Shown in pieces: positions 53,415 to 63,583 of a stretch of DNA of 64,000 nucleotides. Location of the stretch: positions 55,288,221-55,352,220 of the forward strand of contig CM060731.1 of the NCBI GenBank assembly GCA_030704615.1, written 5' to 3'. The position numbers were made by a program, and so were the translations under genes. The stretch comes from Takakia lepidozioides (taxonomy: Eukaryota > Streptophyta > Takakiopsida > Takakiales > Takakiaceae). Numbering within the stretch: the stretch's first letter is position 1; every line of letters begins with the position of its first letter. Below the pieces are notes generated by a model. That model was not told where the DNA came from. It saw only the letters and a list, made by a program, of their open reading frames with translations, and did not search any database.

Positions 53415-53718
53415 CCTTGAAAAAGAGTAGCGGAGTACGCTCAATGACAGCAGCTCCCGGATGGAGGAGGAGCAGCGGGTGGCGGTGGCTGGAAAAGTTC
53501 AAGCTAACGCTGCAATTCCTCACAAACACTCCAGGGCACATTTAAATTTCCCCCCTACAGGATCCTGAACCGATGAAGATTGGCTGCTTCATGAATGTAG
53601 CCATTTCAGTTTCCTACCCTGCCATGCAAACTATGGGCACTCACTGCCAGGTGGGCCGATAGCCACTGGACACGACGAAGTCCATCCCCTCTTCGATGTA
53701 AATGCGGCGCCGAACAAC

Positions 53719-54687
53719 TCACTCCTCCACCATGTTGAGCTCAATCCGCTCAGCCAGCAGAAACACATCTGCTAATGTGGGTTGGGCTGCTTGTAACAGG
53801 GTTGCATCTCGCACCCTTCTTTTGAGCTCCTTGTCCAGAATTCCATACCAAAACTGGATTGCCTGAGCTTCAATAACCCCTTGGGTCACACTTATCAAGC
53901 GCCTCATACGAGTGTACGCCTCTCGCAGGCTCTCACTGGGTTTGCGCTGGAAATCTTGCAAACTTCGCAGCTTCTCTGTCCGTACGCCTTGGTAGTTCCT
54001 CCGCAACTCCTGGAAGAACTCCACCACCGGGTTGAATCTAGGCACATGTGTTGTAGTCGTGGAAGGAGGAGTAGTAGCACCTTTTGAACTGGTACCACCT
54101 GCAGAAGCACCAGCACTACTTGCTCCACTACTAGTGCTGGCAGTGGAGACTACTGGTACTGATGCAGCTACTGGTCGCGTCGTGCCTCGAGTAATGGAGA
54201 CGTAGTCAGGTGACCAATACATCCTCCACTCCTCAATCTCTGCTTCATGTCCTCGCCTGAACTCGTGGTAATCGTCCATAGGCGGGCCTTCCAAATGCTG
54301 GAACAGTCCCTTCCACGCCATGAATGGGGTGAATAGCTGTGGATTGCGCATCTGCTGCAAATCACACCAGCTGTCGAACTCCTGGATAAAGTCATCCAAC
54401 TCGATTGTGCCCACAGCTCCAGAGTACCTACGAGGCCCCTTGGTAGCTCCATACATCTCCTCCATGTCGTCCCACAACAATGGCGAATGAAAGTGCACAC
54501 CAGTTGATGAAGCCTCCGAGTCTGTGTCTGACTCTACAGTAATTGAGGGTGGCGGTGAAGGTGGTCTGAACCGAATACCTCGTCTTGTGAACCCACTCTC
54601 ACTGTTACTGCCTGTAGCCGTACTCCCCTCAAAACCTTGGGTAACTCCGTAATGACACTCACAATGTGCACCTCCTCCACGTGACAC
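53719..54687 (-). pseudogene. Gag-like protein, 3' truncated by E3R
   Basis: About 320 codons are open. The N-terminus is Ser/Pro-rich. Then come LDDFIQEFDSWCDLQQMRNP, FMAWKGLFQHLEG and FRRGHEAEIEEWRMYWSPDY. A central Ser/Thr linker precedes the Gag core region VVEFFQELRRNYQGVRTEKL, QRKPSESLREAYTRMRRLIS and LADVFLLAERIELNMVEE. The ALL/FLLAERIE ending is usual just before the zinc-knuckle region of Gypsy Gag. The stop TGA at 53721-53719 arises at the E3R junction, so the nucleocapsid part is missing. Confidence 0.7.
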
Positions 54688-55184
54688 TATAAGGCTCTAG
54701 TACTAATCTAATAGTGACACGGGTGGGCACCTGTTGCAGTTTAAGGGTCATATCCCAATGGCTCAGGGCACCTGCACCTGCATCCACCGCAAGAACTCTT
54801 ATGGTTGGCTGGTCATCAACCCAGCCACCATAGAAGAAACACTGGTGGTCTTGCTGGTCATCACTCCAGCCTCACCACCGACAGCATACTCTAGGATTGA
54901 CCGGTGATCAAATCCGGCCTAATCCCTATGAAAGCAAGCGCCCACACAAAACCAACATGGCGCACAGTCAAGCATGTAGGTGTTGGGGGGATCCAAACAC
55001 AAGAAATCAAAACATCAACACCCCACACCAAAATCCAGCAGCAACGCTGATCCTGCAGAATATCCCAGCCCAAAACCCCGGACTGACTGGCCTCCACCAA
55101 GAGAGGCTTTGGCAACTACGAGTACAAGGTAATGAAAATAGTACAGAGATGGAGGGGAAGAATAGAAGCCCGCCCAAGCAAGAT
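54688..55184. other. Stretch between two ORFs of the minus-strand retroelement
   Basis: No conserved frame or motif is seen. Short ORFs on both strands look random. Confidence 0.5.
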
Positions 55185-55946
55185 CTAATCCTGATCTATG
55201 CTATCAACTTCCAGACTTCTCTCAAAGTGCCTCGCTCTGCATGATGGTAAGGGTGTAGGAGGTATATCTATGTCCAGAAACCTGCCACTAACCTTGTCCC
55301 AAGCTACAGTAGCTCGCTCTAACCAACCCTCCTCCTCTTTCTGCCAGGTAGAGACAAAGCAATACTCTGCTATCTCCCGCTCACTGAACACTAAAGAAAA
55401 CAAAGGTAGGGTCTGATAGTCTCTCAACTCGAAAGCTTTGAGACGGTTGCGGGTGTCCTCATTGCGAATGACTGCATCTCCTTCACGCACAACAAACATG
55501 TCATTGCTGATGAACCCCCGCTCGTGGTTGCCCTGTGCAGAGCGTATCCAGCTGCAACCATGTCTGATTGCACAAACTTGTGTAGCTCCTGCTCCTCTAC
55601 TCCAGTACACCACGGCCTTGTGGCTGAACACCTTGGTCCCCGGGGCTGTCTTTGGCTGTGTTCCAAGCCTAGCTTTCACCCACTTTGGTATTTCACCTAC
55701 AGCTGCAGAACTGCTAGCTCCAACAAAGTTCTGACTGTCCAAGGCGATATTGAGGCCCTCAATGCCAACTACAGCAGTCTGTTGTCTACTGCTAATGCCT
55801 GACTCCCAGTATGCAATCAACTCGTCCAACTGTTCTCCACTCAAATCAGTCTGAGTTCCTTGGGAAACATAAATCTTGTCCCCTTTGGTGCACAGGCTAA
55901 GAGAAGAGACCTGCCCTTCAACGACGTCCTCATTTCCCCCAACCAT
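55185..55946 (-). CDS. Unknown retroelement ORF (253 aa)
   Basis: A single open frame lies upstream of the Gag-like gene on the same strand. It has an acidic start (MVGGNEDVVEGQ), a possible Trp/Tyr-rich core (DKVSGRFLDIDIPPTPLP, AEYCFVSTWQKEEEGWLERA) and no membrane segment or catalytic motif I know. Its position resembles the extra 5' ORFs of some large Gypsy elements. Coding potential is supported only by length and by the shared strand. Confidence 0.45.
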   Translation of the reverse strand: MVGGNEDVVEGQVSSLSLCTKGDKIYVSQGTQTDLSGEQLDELIAYWESGISSRQQTAVVGIEGLNIALDSQNFVGASSSAAVGEIPKWVKARLGTQPKTAPGTKVFSHKAVVYWSRGAGATQVCAIRHGCSWIRSAQGNHERGFISNDMFVVREGDAVIRNEDTRNRLKAFELRDYQTLPLFSLVFSEREIAEYCFVSTWQKEEEGWLERATVAWDKVSGRFLDIDIPPTPLPSCRARHFERSLEVDSIDQD

Positions 55947-56432
55947 ACAAGGAGTACATCCACAGATTTGTCTCTAATATAGACCAGCACAGGTTCTAGA
56001 AACAGGATTGTGGATCTTTCATGGCACACCCACACTCTAAAAATTCCATAGATTTTTAGCAGAGTCCCAAAAACAGAAACCACGTCTAGATAGGTAGATT
56101 TCCCCTTTCTGCAGCTATCCCCTCAAAAACTGAGTCAAACGGAGCTCATTTGACAAAGATATGACCAACCCAGGCTCTTTAAACATTTAAATTAGATCAA
56201 AAAGGCTTTTTTTTTTTTTTTTTAACACCAAAACGCTTTTGCCATTACAACCTGTTCCCAGGTTCTACGAGTTCCCGAGGTCGTTCCCCTCCAGGATTCT
56301 CCAGGCACCAAGAGCTCGTTAATTCCAAAACTCGACCTCAGTTGGGTGGGGTATCACACCCTGGAGGCGACTTGCTTTTTCTCTGCGCGTGGGCCTGCCT
56401 CCTCGAGCTTTCACGACGGCACGGCAGCAGCC

Positions 56433-56474
56433 ATGTTTACGGCACGCAGGAAGATTCAGAAGGAGAAGGGGGCG
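56433..56474 (+). pseudogene. Fragment resembling the start of ribosomal protein eS7
   Basis: The peptide MFTARRKIQKEKGA matches my recollection of the N-terminus of plant 40S protein S7 (MFTARKKIQK(D/E)K...). After GA the sequence diverges at once. A GC-rich stretch precedes the ATG like a 5' leader. With only 14 codons the match could be chance, but it is suggestive of a captured first exon. Confidence 0.4.
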
Positions 56475-56760
56475 ATTCTTCCCAGTGAACCCTCGAGAGA
56501 CGAGTCCCGTGTATCAGCAGGTGCTGGAGATGCTCGAGAGATCTAGAATTGCTGTGAAATGGGCTTCCAGTGCTCGCCCTGCGAGGGCTTGGATTGCCTT
56601 GTGTGGATTGCCCTCTTCAGAACAGCTTGATGCAAGGCACTGTAAGCTGCTGATTCGCTATCCAGTGATGGAAAGAGTGGTGTGGCTGGGGTGTCAATAG
56701 CCAGTCGTAGTCATTCTTGTCTATATCAGCATTGAGCAAGTCGCTCCTCACTCCTTTTCG

Positions 56761-57108
56761 CTTGTGGAAAGGATTGTGGAAGACGAGCGCGTTGCCATCA
56801 AAATGGCGGAGTTTGTTCGATTCAACACACTCGGTGTATCCCAGGATGCACAAGCCCGGGCAACCACCTTACTCCGGACACTCATGACTGGCTACGCGCA
56901 ACTGGCTGTCGAGTAGGGGAGACTGATGGACGCGACGAAGCAGCCCTTCTTCCATTATGGCCAGGCGGTGATGGAGGAGAGATGGAAGAAGCTGCGGCAG
57001 AAGTTGGAGGGCAGCACGCGCTTCGCTTTGCCTGATTATGACCCCTTACACTGTTCCTTCTTGGGAAAGATGTTTCGGCCCAACCCAGCTTTTGTATGGC
57101 CGCGTTCA
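56761..57108 (+). pseudogene. TAA1/TAR-like (alliinase family) aminotransferase fragment
   Basis: One reading frame gives DERVAIKMAEFVRFNTLGVS, QDAQARATTLLRTL, a TAG at 56914-56916, then PFFHYGQAVMEERWKKLRQK, STRFALPDYDPLHCSF and RPNPAFVW. This order matches the C-terminal half of tryptophan aminotransferase-related proteins, PLP enzymes that make indole-3-pyruvate for auxin. The PLP-lysine region would lie upstream and is not found. The match ends abruptly after AFVW. It has one nonsense codon and no introns inside the matched part. Confidence 0.6.
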
Positions 57109-57109
57109 A

Positions 57110-58684
57110 CCAGTTCTTCACCTCAGATACAAACCAGCTGCCCCCTGAGCCAGGTTGGCACCAATTACAGACTTGGTTGCTCACAAAAACATTGGAGGAG
57201 TGAACTTCGTTCCTTTTCTCAACTGTGCATCACCAGTCGCAATCCATAGCAACAGCCCTTTCATAAGGAACAGAGACACAAGTCCCCAAAGAGCACATGA
57301 AACCACATGCAGGTGAAGGTGATCTGCCTACAATTTGCTTGTCACAGCCTTGAGGCAACAGCCACAACATACCCATTGGACGGAGCAGAAATGGTCTTGT
57401 GCATTTCAGAGCTTTCCTGGAGAACTCGTCTGACCATCCTTCTGCTACAATTGTGCATGTTGCTTGTACTAGATTGTTGCAGAAGCTACCTGCAAGTGGA
57501 CAGAGTGGCATTTAGCATTTGCAGCTGACCCCTACAACCTCGCAAGCATCTTGTCAAGAAAGCTGATGCATTCGGTAAAGCCACGTTGCGTTGTGAACTG
57601 CCTCCACAGCTGAGCCTCTGCTTCATTCAGTCTGGCAACGCCATTCTCTTCCCTGCAACAAAATCTTCTGCATCGTCCTCATCTCCTCATCGCAGAAGGG
57701 TGTGGCAGACGAGAACTCTCATGTCGCCACTGCTTAGGGCTGCTCCACGGACCTCAAAGCAGATTGATCAAGATTGCCCACACCAGTACAACCTGACGCA
57801 GGCCCTTCTGAAGATGTCGCAACAAACTACAAACTGACTTGCTCACAGCCTCAAAAACACGGTAGCGACTGTCAGCTCCAAGATTGAGTCCCTAGCATAG
57901 CTTGAATGAGACGCATAGTTGTGGTTGAGAGCCTTGGACAGACGAAATGACCCGACTTCCCCAACAATGCAAGAGCCCACAGAGAAAATAGAAGAATGTG
58001 GGGATCTGCATATCTCTTGGACTCAGTACTCCACTAGATGACCCAAAAGACTGAGGACACAGTACGGTCGCCGTGCAAACCAGAAACAACGTCCGTGCTC
58101 AGTCCACTGCTCGTAGCAACAGCATTCCATTGCTTGCTGCATCAATATTGACCCCTTGCACATCTAGCTTCCAGCGAGCCTTGGCTACTCCTTCAAACGT
58201 GATAGCGTTGCTCCTTCTGCTGGGCAGACTCATAGATTACCAAGTTATATTATAATAGTGCTAAAAAAAAACAAACATCATATCTAGCTTAGCACTAGAA
58301 AACTAGATAGATGATCTCTCTCGAGTGAAAAGAAAGCTAACAAATGACACTGCTCTCCACACAAGAAACAATGTGAAATCCAAAACCATCACTCTTTAAA
58401 ACAGTAGTCGAGCCAGGGGCACCCCAAGCTATGGGGACTCCACCCCACAACAACCTACACTCCCATCATGAGTACACTCAGATCTAAACGCACACAGGAG
58501 CTCGGTCGCGCAGGCTCAACTCGAGAGAGATGAGCTGCGCGACTGCCGCTCTCGTGAAGATAAGACGGACCAGGTGTCAAACTAAACTTGACACCTGATT
58601 TAACACTTGACCTAAATCCAAGTGTTAAATACAAATAACTAGTTTTATGCTAGCTGTTTTCACGCTGTGCTTATTTAACTTGAC
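57110..58684. other. Unassigned stretch before the plus-strand Gypsy fragment
   Basis: Only short ORFs without domains are present. Around 58560-58680 AT-rich sequence with repeated AACTTGACAC/AAGTGTTAAAT words recalls retroelement termini, but no LTR pair is found. Confidence 0.45.
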
Positions 58685-58708
58685 ACAGCAGTAATTACAA
58701 AGAAGGGA

Positions 58709-59986
58709 TTGTATGAATGGTTGGTCATGCCATTTGGGCTAAAAAATGCCACTGCTACTTTCCAAAGAACAATGAATAGGGTGCTTAAGGAAGAAATTAA
58801 AGATTGCGCCAAGGTCTTTGTAGATGACGTCAATATCCATAGCAAGGACTGGGCAGATCACGTGGGGCACATAAAGAGAGTACTGATGAAGGTTAGGAGG
58901 GCCAATCTTAGGCTCAATCTGGACAAGTGTTATTTTGCCAATTTGCAGTTGGTATTCCTTGGGCATGTGATCTCTGAAGAAGGAACCTGGCCTGATCCAG
59001 ATAAGATAGCTGCAATTGAAAGGTTTCCCTTGCCCAAAAACCACACTGCTCTCAAAAGTTATTTGGGGATGACAGGGTATTATAGGCCCTATGTCAAGGG
59101 GTATGCTGGAGTGGCAGTGCCTTTGTTCACTCTAACCAAGAAGGATGTGAAGTTTATCTGGAGTGCAGAGGCACAAAACGCCTTTTCTGCCCTACAGGTG
59201 AAGCTGGTGACTGCTCCCATTCTGGCCAGGCCAGCCAGATTTCTCAAGGCCTTTTCGTCCTGGATGTTGACTGGTCCATCAAAGGAGTGGGGGCAGTATT
59301 GTCACAAAAGGAGTATAAAAAAGAGAGGGTCATTACATACGCTAGTAAGGTACTATCTGATGCTCAGCGAAAAATATCACCCTATGGAGGGTGAATGCTA
59401 TGCCTTGGTGTGGGGAGTATTACACTTTAGGCAGTACCTGTATGGAACCCCTTTTGTAATCAGGACTGATCACAAACCACTGGAGTGGTTGGCAACGGTA
59501 AGTGACGCATATGGACGCAGGGGTAGATGGATCATGATGTTACAAGATTTTGAGTTCAAAATTGTTCATAGGGCGGGTGCTAGGCATGCTAACGTAGATG
59601 CGCTAAGCAGGTATCCAGTGGGACCAGCTGAGGAAACCGAGGAAGGAAATCGAGGTATCTACTTCTCTATACAGTCAGAAAAGGGAAGGAGAAAGAGGGA
59701 TGGAGCCTATCTTCTTAGACTAGAGTGGGATAGGGGTGCCATCAATGCTTCTCTATTTCAATTTAAAGAGGGTAAGAAGGAGTTGAGAGAAGAAGCTCAT
59801 AGGCAAGTAGGGTATAGCAGTGAAAAGGGGGAAATGATTTGCAAGAGAGGAGTACTATGCATGTGTATGGGGTCTTTGGTATTTCAAGAAGACACTGTTG
59901 GGATGTCATTTTTCTTTAGAAACAGATCTGGATCCATATTGGTGGCTGTACTCAGAACACCACATAGGCATAGACTTGCTTGGTGA
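58709..59986 (+). pseudogene. RT-RNase H of G3 with paired frameshifts
   Basis: The RT part reads MPFGLKNATATFQRTMNRVL, FVDDVNIHSKDW and FLGHVISEEGTWPDPDK. The RNase H start (LDVDWSIKGVGAVLSQKEY) lies in another frame between about 59258 and 59365. The long ORF crosses this part with nonsense residues and then returns to the right frame at EKYHPMEGECYALVWG. Two shifts cancel each other, so the ORF stays open while the first catalytic Asp of RNase H is lost. DALSRYPVG marks the RNase H end. Confidence 0.8.
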
Positions 59987-60503
59987 CTTTTCATTTGAGT
60001 TCGTTCCTAGAATAGATAGATCTTCCACAGGTGGGATGTTGACCAAGGCTCATGGTATATTGAAAGGAGAACTAAAACCAGGTGTAATGCCAGATAGGGA
60101 AGGAAAGAAGGTGACTTTTGCTGCACGGACTTTTGCTACCAAGACCCAAGGAAAGGGCATTGATCAATCAACCCCTGTCAATCTGGTAAGGGAAGGTATT
60201 TGGAAAGATGTGGGTGCAGGAAGGAAGGAGGTTCCTGCAATCAGCAACAAAGAAAGGGCAGATCTGATGTCCTCTTGTCCCACCATCCATGTGATTACCC
60301 GAGGATCTCATGCTCGTGATCAGGAGCTAAGCAAGGTACAGCCAGCCTGTGAACTTGTGGAAGAACGATCAAACAATGAAAAGGGAAGCTCACCAGAAAC
60401 ACCATTCCTTCAACACTCTATAAACACAGAGACAACAGGAAGAATTCGGGTGACCTCCTCGTCAGAATGCCCAGCTGAAGGACACATGGGGGGTGAGTGT
60501 TGA
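59898..60503 (+). pseudogene. Spacer ORF between RNase H and integrase of G3
   Basis: This 201-codon frame overlaps the RT-RNase H ORF and includes GIDLLGDFSFEFVPRIDRSS and a charged, low-complexity remainder. It is probably the linker of the polyprotein in a shifted frame. About 230 bp without a conserved frame follow before integrase. No domain is recognised. Confidence 0.45.
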
Positions 60504-60731
60504 CTTCTCCAAAACATAAGAGATGCATAACTTCCACATCATTAAGTACATCAGGTTGCCTTTCCTCCCTAACAGCTGCTGTATGATTGTCAGAGCTGAT
60601 GAGAGACTCTTCCCCCCATCTTTCAGCTGCACGTAATAGTGACATCTGAGTAGCTTTGGTGGGTGTGCTCCATGGCACCCAGTCCCCTTTAACATCCTTG
60701 TTGCAAGAAGAAGTTTCTTGCCCTGAACAAC

Positions 60732-61985
60732 GTGATCCATCACTGTCTGAAGAATAAAATGTCTAGCAGGCGGGCAAGGCAGTACTCCTATCTCAAAGGG
60801 GAAGTCTACTTTGAGGGAAGGGTAGTTCCACCAAGAACGGACAGAGAGGCAATAATCAATGAAGTGCATAAGGCCACTGGCCATTTTGGAATCCGGAGAA
60901 CACAAGAAGAGATATGTCGACGGTATTTCTGGCATGACAGAACGAAACTCATCAGGCAAGTACTCAAAGGCTGTGGAGAATGTCAGATGACCAAATAGAA
61001 CGGAGTGTTACGCTCAGGTAGCTCAAAACTTCACAGCATTCCAGTTGTGGATCTGTTTTTCAAAGTTGCAATTGACACAGCGGGGCCATTACCCATAACC
61101 AGCAGGGGCAATCAGTACTTTCTGGTGGCAATAGATCACTTCTCAAAATGGATAGAGGCTGCACCAGTGGCAGATCATACAACAGCACTTACTGCCCGCT
61201 TTCTAGTGGAAGAAGTCATTGACAGGTATAGCTGCCCCCACACATTGCTCACTGACAATGGCACGGAGTGGGGAGGTGAGTTTGAAGATGCATGCCGCGA
61301 ATATGGTATAAAAAGAGAGCATAGCGCTCCCTACTGGCCTCAGTGTAACGGTATGGTGGAAAGGGTGATTAAGTCCCTCAAGCAGAGCATCACCACCTTG
61401 GGAGTTGGAAACGACACTGAGTGGGATCAGAACCTATACAAAGCCTTGTTTGGTTACAGAATGGGTGTTCATGCTTCAACAGGATTCTCACCTTTTCAAG
61501 TGCTTACTGGTAGGATTCCAAGACTGGGGATCGATAACAGGTTGCACTTTCTTACAGCAGCAGTAAATTTTGATGGATCTGTTGCAGAGGTCACACTGAT
61601 GATGCAGCAGAAAATCCAGCTCCTCTCAGAGATAAAGGCTAAGCTGCGGAAAAATGTGAAGAAAGGGTAGCGTCAGCAGGCAAGGGATTATGAAAGGAGA
61701 CATCACGCAGGGCGCAGCTACTGCAAGTTGATAGAGAACAGCAAGGTGATGATGTCGAGGCATGGAAAGAGGTCTTCCATGACATCTCCATGGGAAGGAC
61801 CCTATGACTTTTTGGGGTACAAAGATGCGGGAAACACCACAAGGACAGGGGAAGTTGCACGCAAATGCAGGCTAAGAGATGGGGCAAACAAGGAATGGGT
61901 AAGAAGTAGGCGGGATTTGAAACCATTCATACCACCAGTGGGTGGTCAGCCAGTGAAGGTGGTCAGTGAGGACCTTGACACTTAA
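60732..61985 (+). pseudogene. Integrase of G3
   Basis: The zinc module has H...H in NEVHKATGHFGIRR and C..C in CGECQMTK. A TAG at 60996-60998 follows. The core continues in frame from 61005 with VAIDTAGPLPITSRG, LTDNGTEWGGEF and NGMVERVIKSLK, giving D, D, E. A stop near 61668 separates the core from the C-terminal part (61728-61985), which ends WVRSRRDLKPFIPPVGGQPV. Two stops make the copy non-functional. Confidence 0.85.
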
Positions 61986-62025
61986 AAAGGGAGACACACT
62001 ACATATGTAGTGTGAATGCAGGGGA

Positions 62026-62572
62026 GTGACATTACATTTTTGTTTTACCGTTAAGACCCTGCATCACTACAACGGGAGTGCCCGTTGTACAACTGCAGGA
62101 GGGATATATCCCTGCATATAGGTAATTTCATGGGCATACTGTGCTTATGCTTTGCTAGGATAAAAATGGCTAAGTCATGACCATGCGTATTTTCATCCGT
62201 AGGATGAACGTTTTCATCCCAGGTGTTTAACCTAGAAACGCGGGTTGAGGAAAACGAAGAGGAAGATGACGGACAACTCTTAGCAGCTGCTGCGAGCAGT
62301 GGGGTTGGCAGGGCCGTCTGTTTTTGGGAGGTTGTACCTACGCTATGGGACTCTGCTTGGTTTAGAGAGCGGCATTAAGTGCTTCTGCTTGGTATTCTGT
62401 GTAAAGGGAAGCGGTGCCGCTTTTCTCGTAGTGATGATCAATTCCTGGAGTAGGAGCATGTAAGAAGAGCGGCGCACCACCGCTGTCGCCTTTGCCTTGA
62501 AGAAAACAGTTATGGGCAGATGAGCAAGCAAGGAAAACGGCCAGCTGCCAGAAGCACAAGGAAGTGAGTTGT
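62026..62572 (+). repeat. 3' LTR of G3
   Basis: It starts TGACATTACATT directly after a purine tract (GCAGGGGAG at 62017-62025). A relative lies inverted at 29700-30285. Its 3' end is taken as the start of the next LTR at 62573, so it may be truncated. Confidence 0.7.
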
Positions 62573-63424
62573 TGTTAGAGGACTGTCTGGGACTTAGACA
62601 ATTATACGGGATCTGTGGGGTACCCTTAATTTTTGCACAGACTGAGACCAACAGGAGCCTTAGGGGTGACAGTAGCGCACTTTAGGGGGGGGTGACACAG
62701 CCCGTCACAGCCCGACACAGCCAAACACAGTCGCACAGCCAGTCACAGCCCGTCACAGTTTCACACAGCCAGTCACAGCTTGACACAGCTGTCACGACCA
62801 TAGGGAACGGATAGCCGGACAGGGAACGACTGTGGGGAACAGCACCTGCGAATGGAACATGTTAGTTCACGGACGACGGTTAGTGAGGGAAACAGTTAGA
62901 ACAACGGGTAGGAAGATAAAGCTAGAAGCAAGGACTGAAGGGGGGATCATTCTTGGAAGCACTTCTTGGGAGAAGACTTCGGACATCACTGGGGGAAAGG
63001 AGGAGAGAGCGTATCTCTGAGCAGAAAGATGGAGAACACGAAGTAGGAGGAGGAGTTGTTGATGCTTAATGAATGCAGGCAGTAGAATTGTAATGTAGAG
63101 CAGATTAGAGACTCCATGGCTTCAGCCTGATACTTGATAGATATTAATCTGATAGACACTTCATACTCACACTGTGTAGAGAGATCTGAGTGAAGCTGTG
63201 GAATGAATGGATGAGTTGATGGAATCCGATAAATTGATGAAGCAAACTAATACTTAATTATCAGCAGTAAGGTAACTAGCTAACATGAATGCGGGAAGGA
63301 AAACAAATAGGAACACCCCCATGATACACTAGCTGTAGGTCATGACTGATTGTTCTGAGCGGGCTGAGTACTTAGAGATTTCCAACTCTTCTATCTTGGA
63401 GTTTCCGCCTCGGATAGCGAAGGG
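62573..63424 (+). repeat. LTR of the Tat/Athila-like family, plus orientation
   Basis: It starts TGTTAGAGGACTG and follows the minus-strand LTR at 10418-9333 through to GGATAGCGAAGGG. The last ~25 bp (GGGTGAGTAAAAGCCG...CGACA) are missing because the next LTR start interrupts it. A CACAGCC/TCACAG array lies at 62690-62790. Confidence 0.85.
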
Positions 63425-63583
63425 TGTTAGAGGACTGTCTGGGACTTAGACACTTATACGGGATCTATAGGGTACCCTTAATTTTTGCATAGACTGAGAC
63501 CAACAGGAGCCTTAGGGGTGACAGCAGCGCACTGTAGAGGGGGGTTACACAGCTCGTCACAGCCAACACAGCCCGTCACAGTC
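63425..63583 (+). repeat. Second LTR start nested at the end of the previous LTR
   Basis: TGTTAGAGGACTG begins again and runs through the ACAGACTGAGACC-like and CACAG parts for about 160 bp. It then meets the inverted LTR end TGTCGCGCGGC. Confidence 0.8.

Larger units (their letters stand above)
41025..53717 (+). mobile_element. E3R: fullest copy of the E-family transposon
   Basis: In order it holds a transposase-like gene (-), the 53-bp palindrome array, the ParB-like/methyltransferase gene (+), a subterminal palindrome array, the unknown-family gene (-) and the end at GGCGCC 53709-53714. Its last 2.4 kb is repeated inverted as E3L. The right flank is retroelement gag sequence. The left end is cut by G2, so the second terminus is not visible. 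Confidence 0.75.
53718..56358 (-). mobile_element. 5' part of a further retroelement (minus strand), cut by E3R
   Basis: Two long ORFs read away from a possible LTR start (TGTGATACCCCACCC at 56358 on -). The second looks like Gag and is cut off at the E3R end after NMVEE. Protease, RT and integrase are not found next to it. The LTR call is weak because no second copy is present. Confidence 0.5.
58685..62572 (+). mobile_element. G3: 3' half of a Gypsy retrotransposon with 3' LTR
   Basis: The fragment opens inside RT (VITKKGLYEW) and runs through RNase H, a long spacer, integrase and the LTR. Gag, protease and the RT N-terminus are absent. The RT box FVDDVNIHS and the integrase differ clearly from both the Tat/Athila-like and G2 elements, so this is a third lineage. 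It ends where another LTR (62573) begins. Confidence 0.8.

Noticed and set aside
53719-62572. Joining the minus-strand Gag-like ORFs and the plus-strand G3 pol as one inverted element
   Set aside because: No shared LTR or overlapping sequence links them, and host-gene fragments lie between. The idea cannot be supported from this window.
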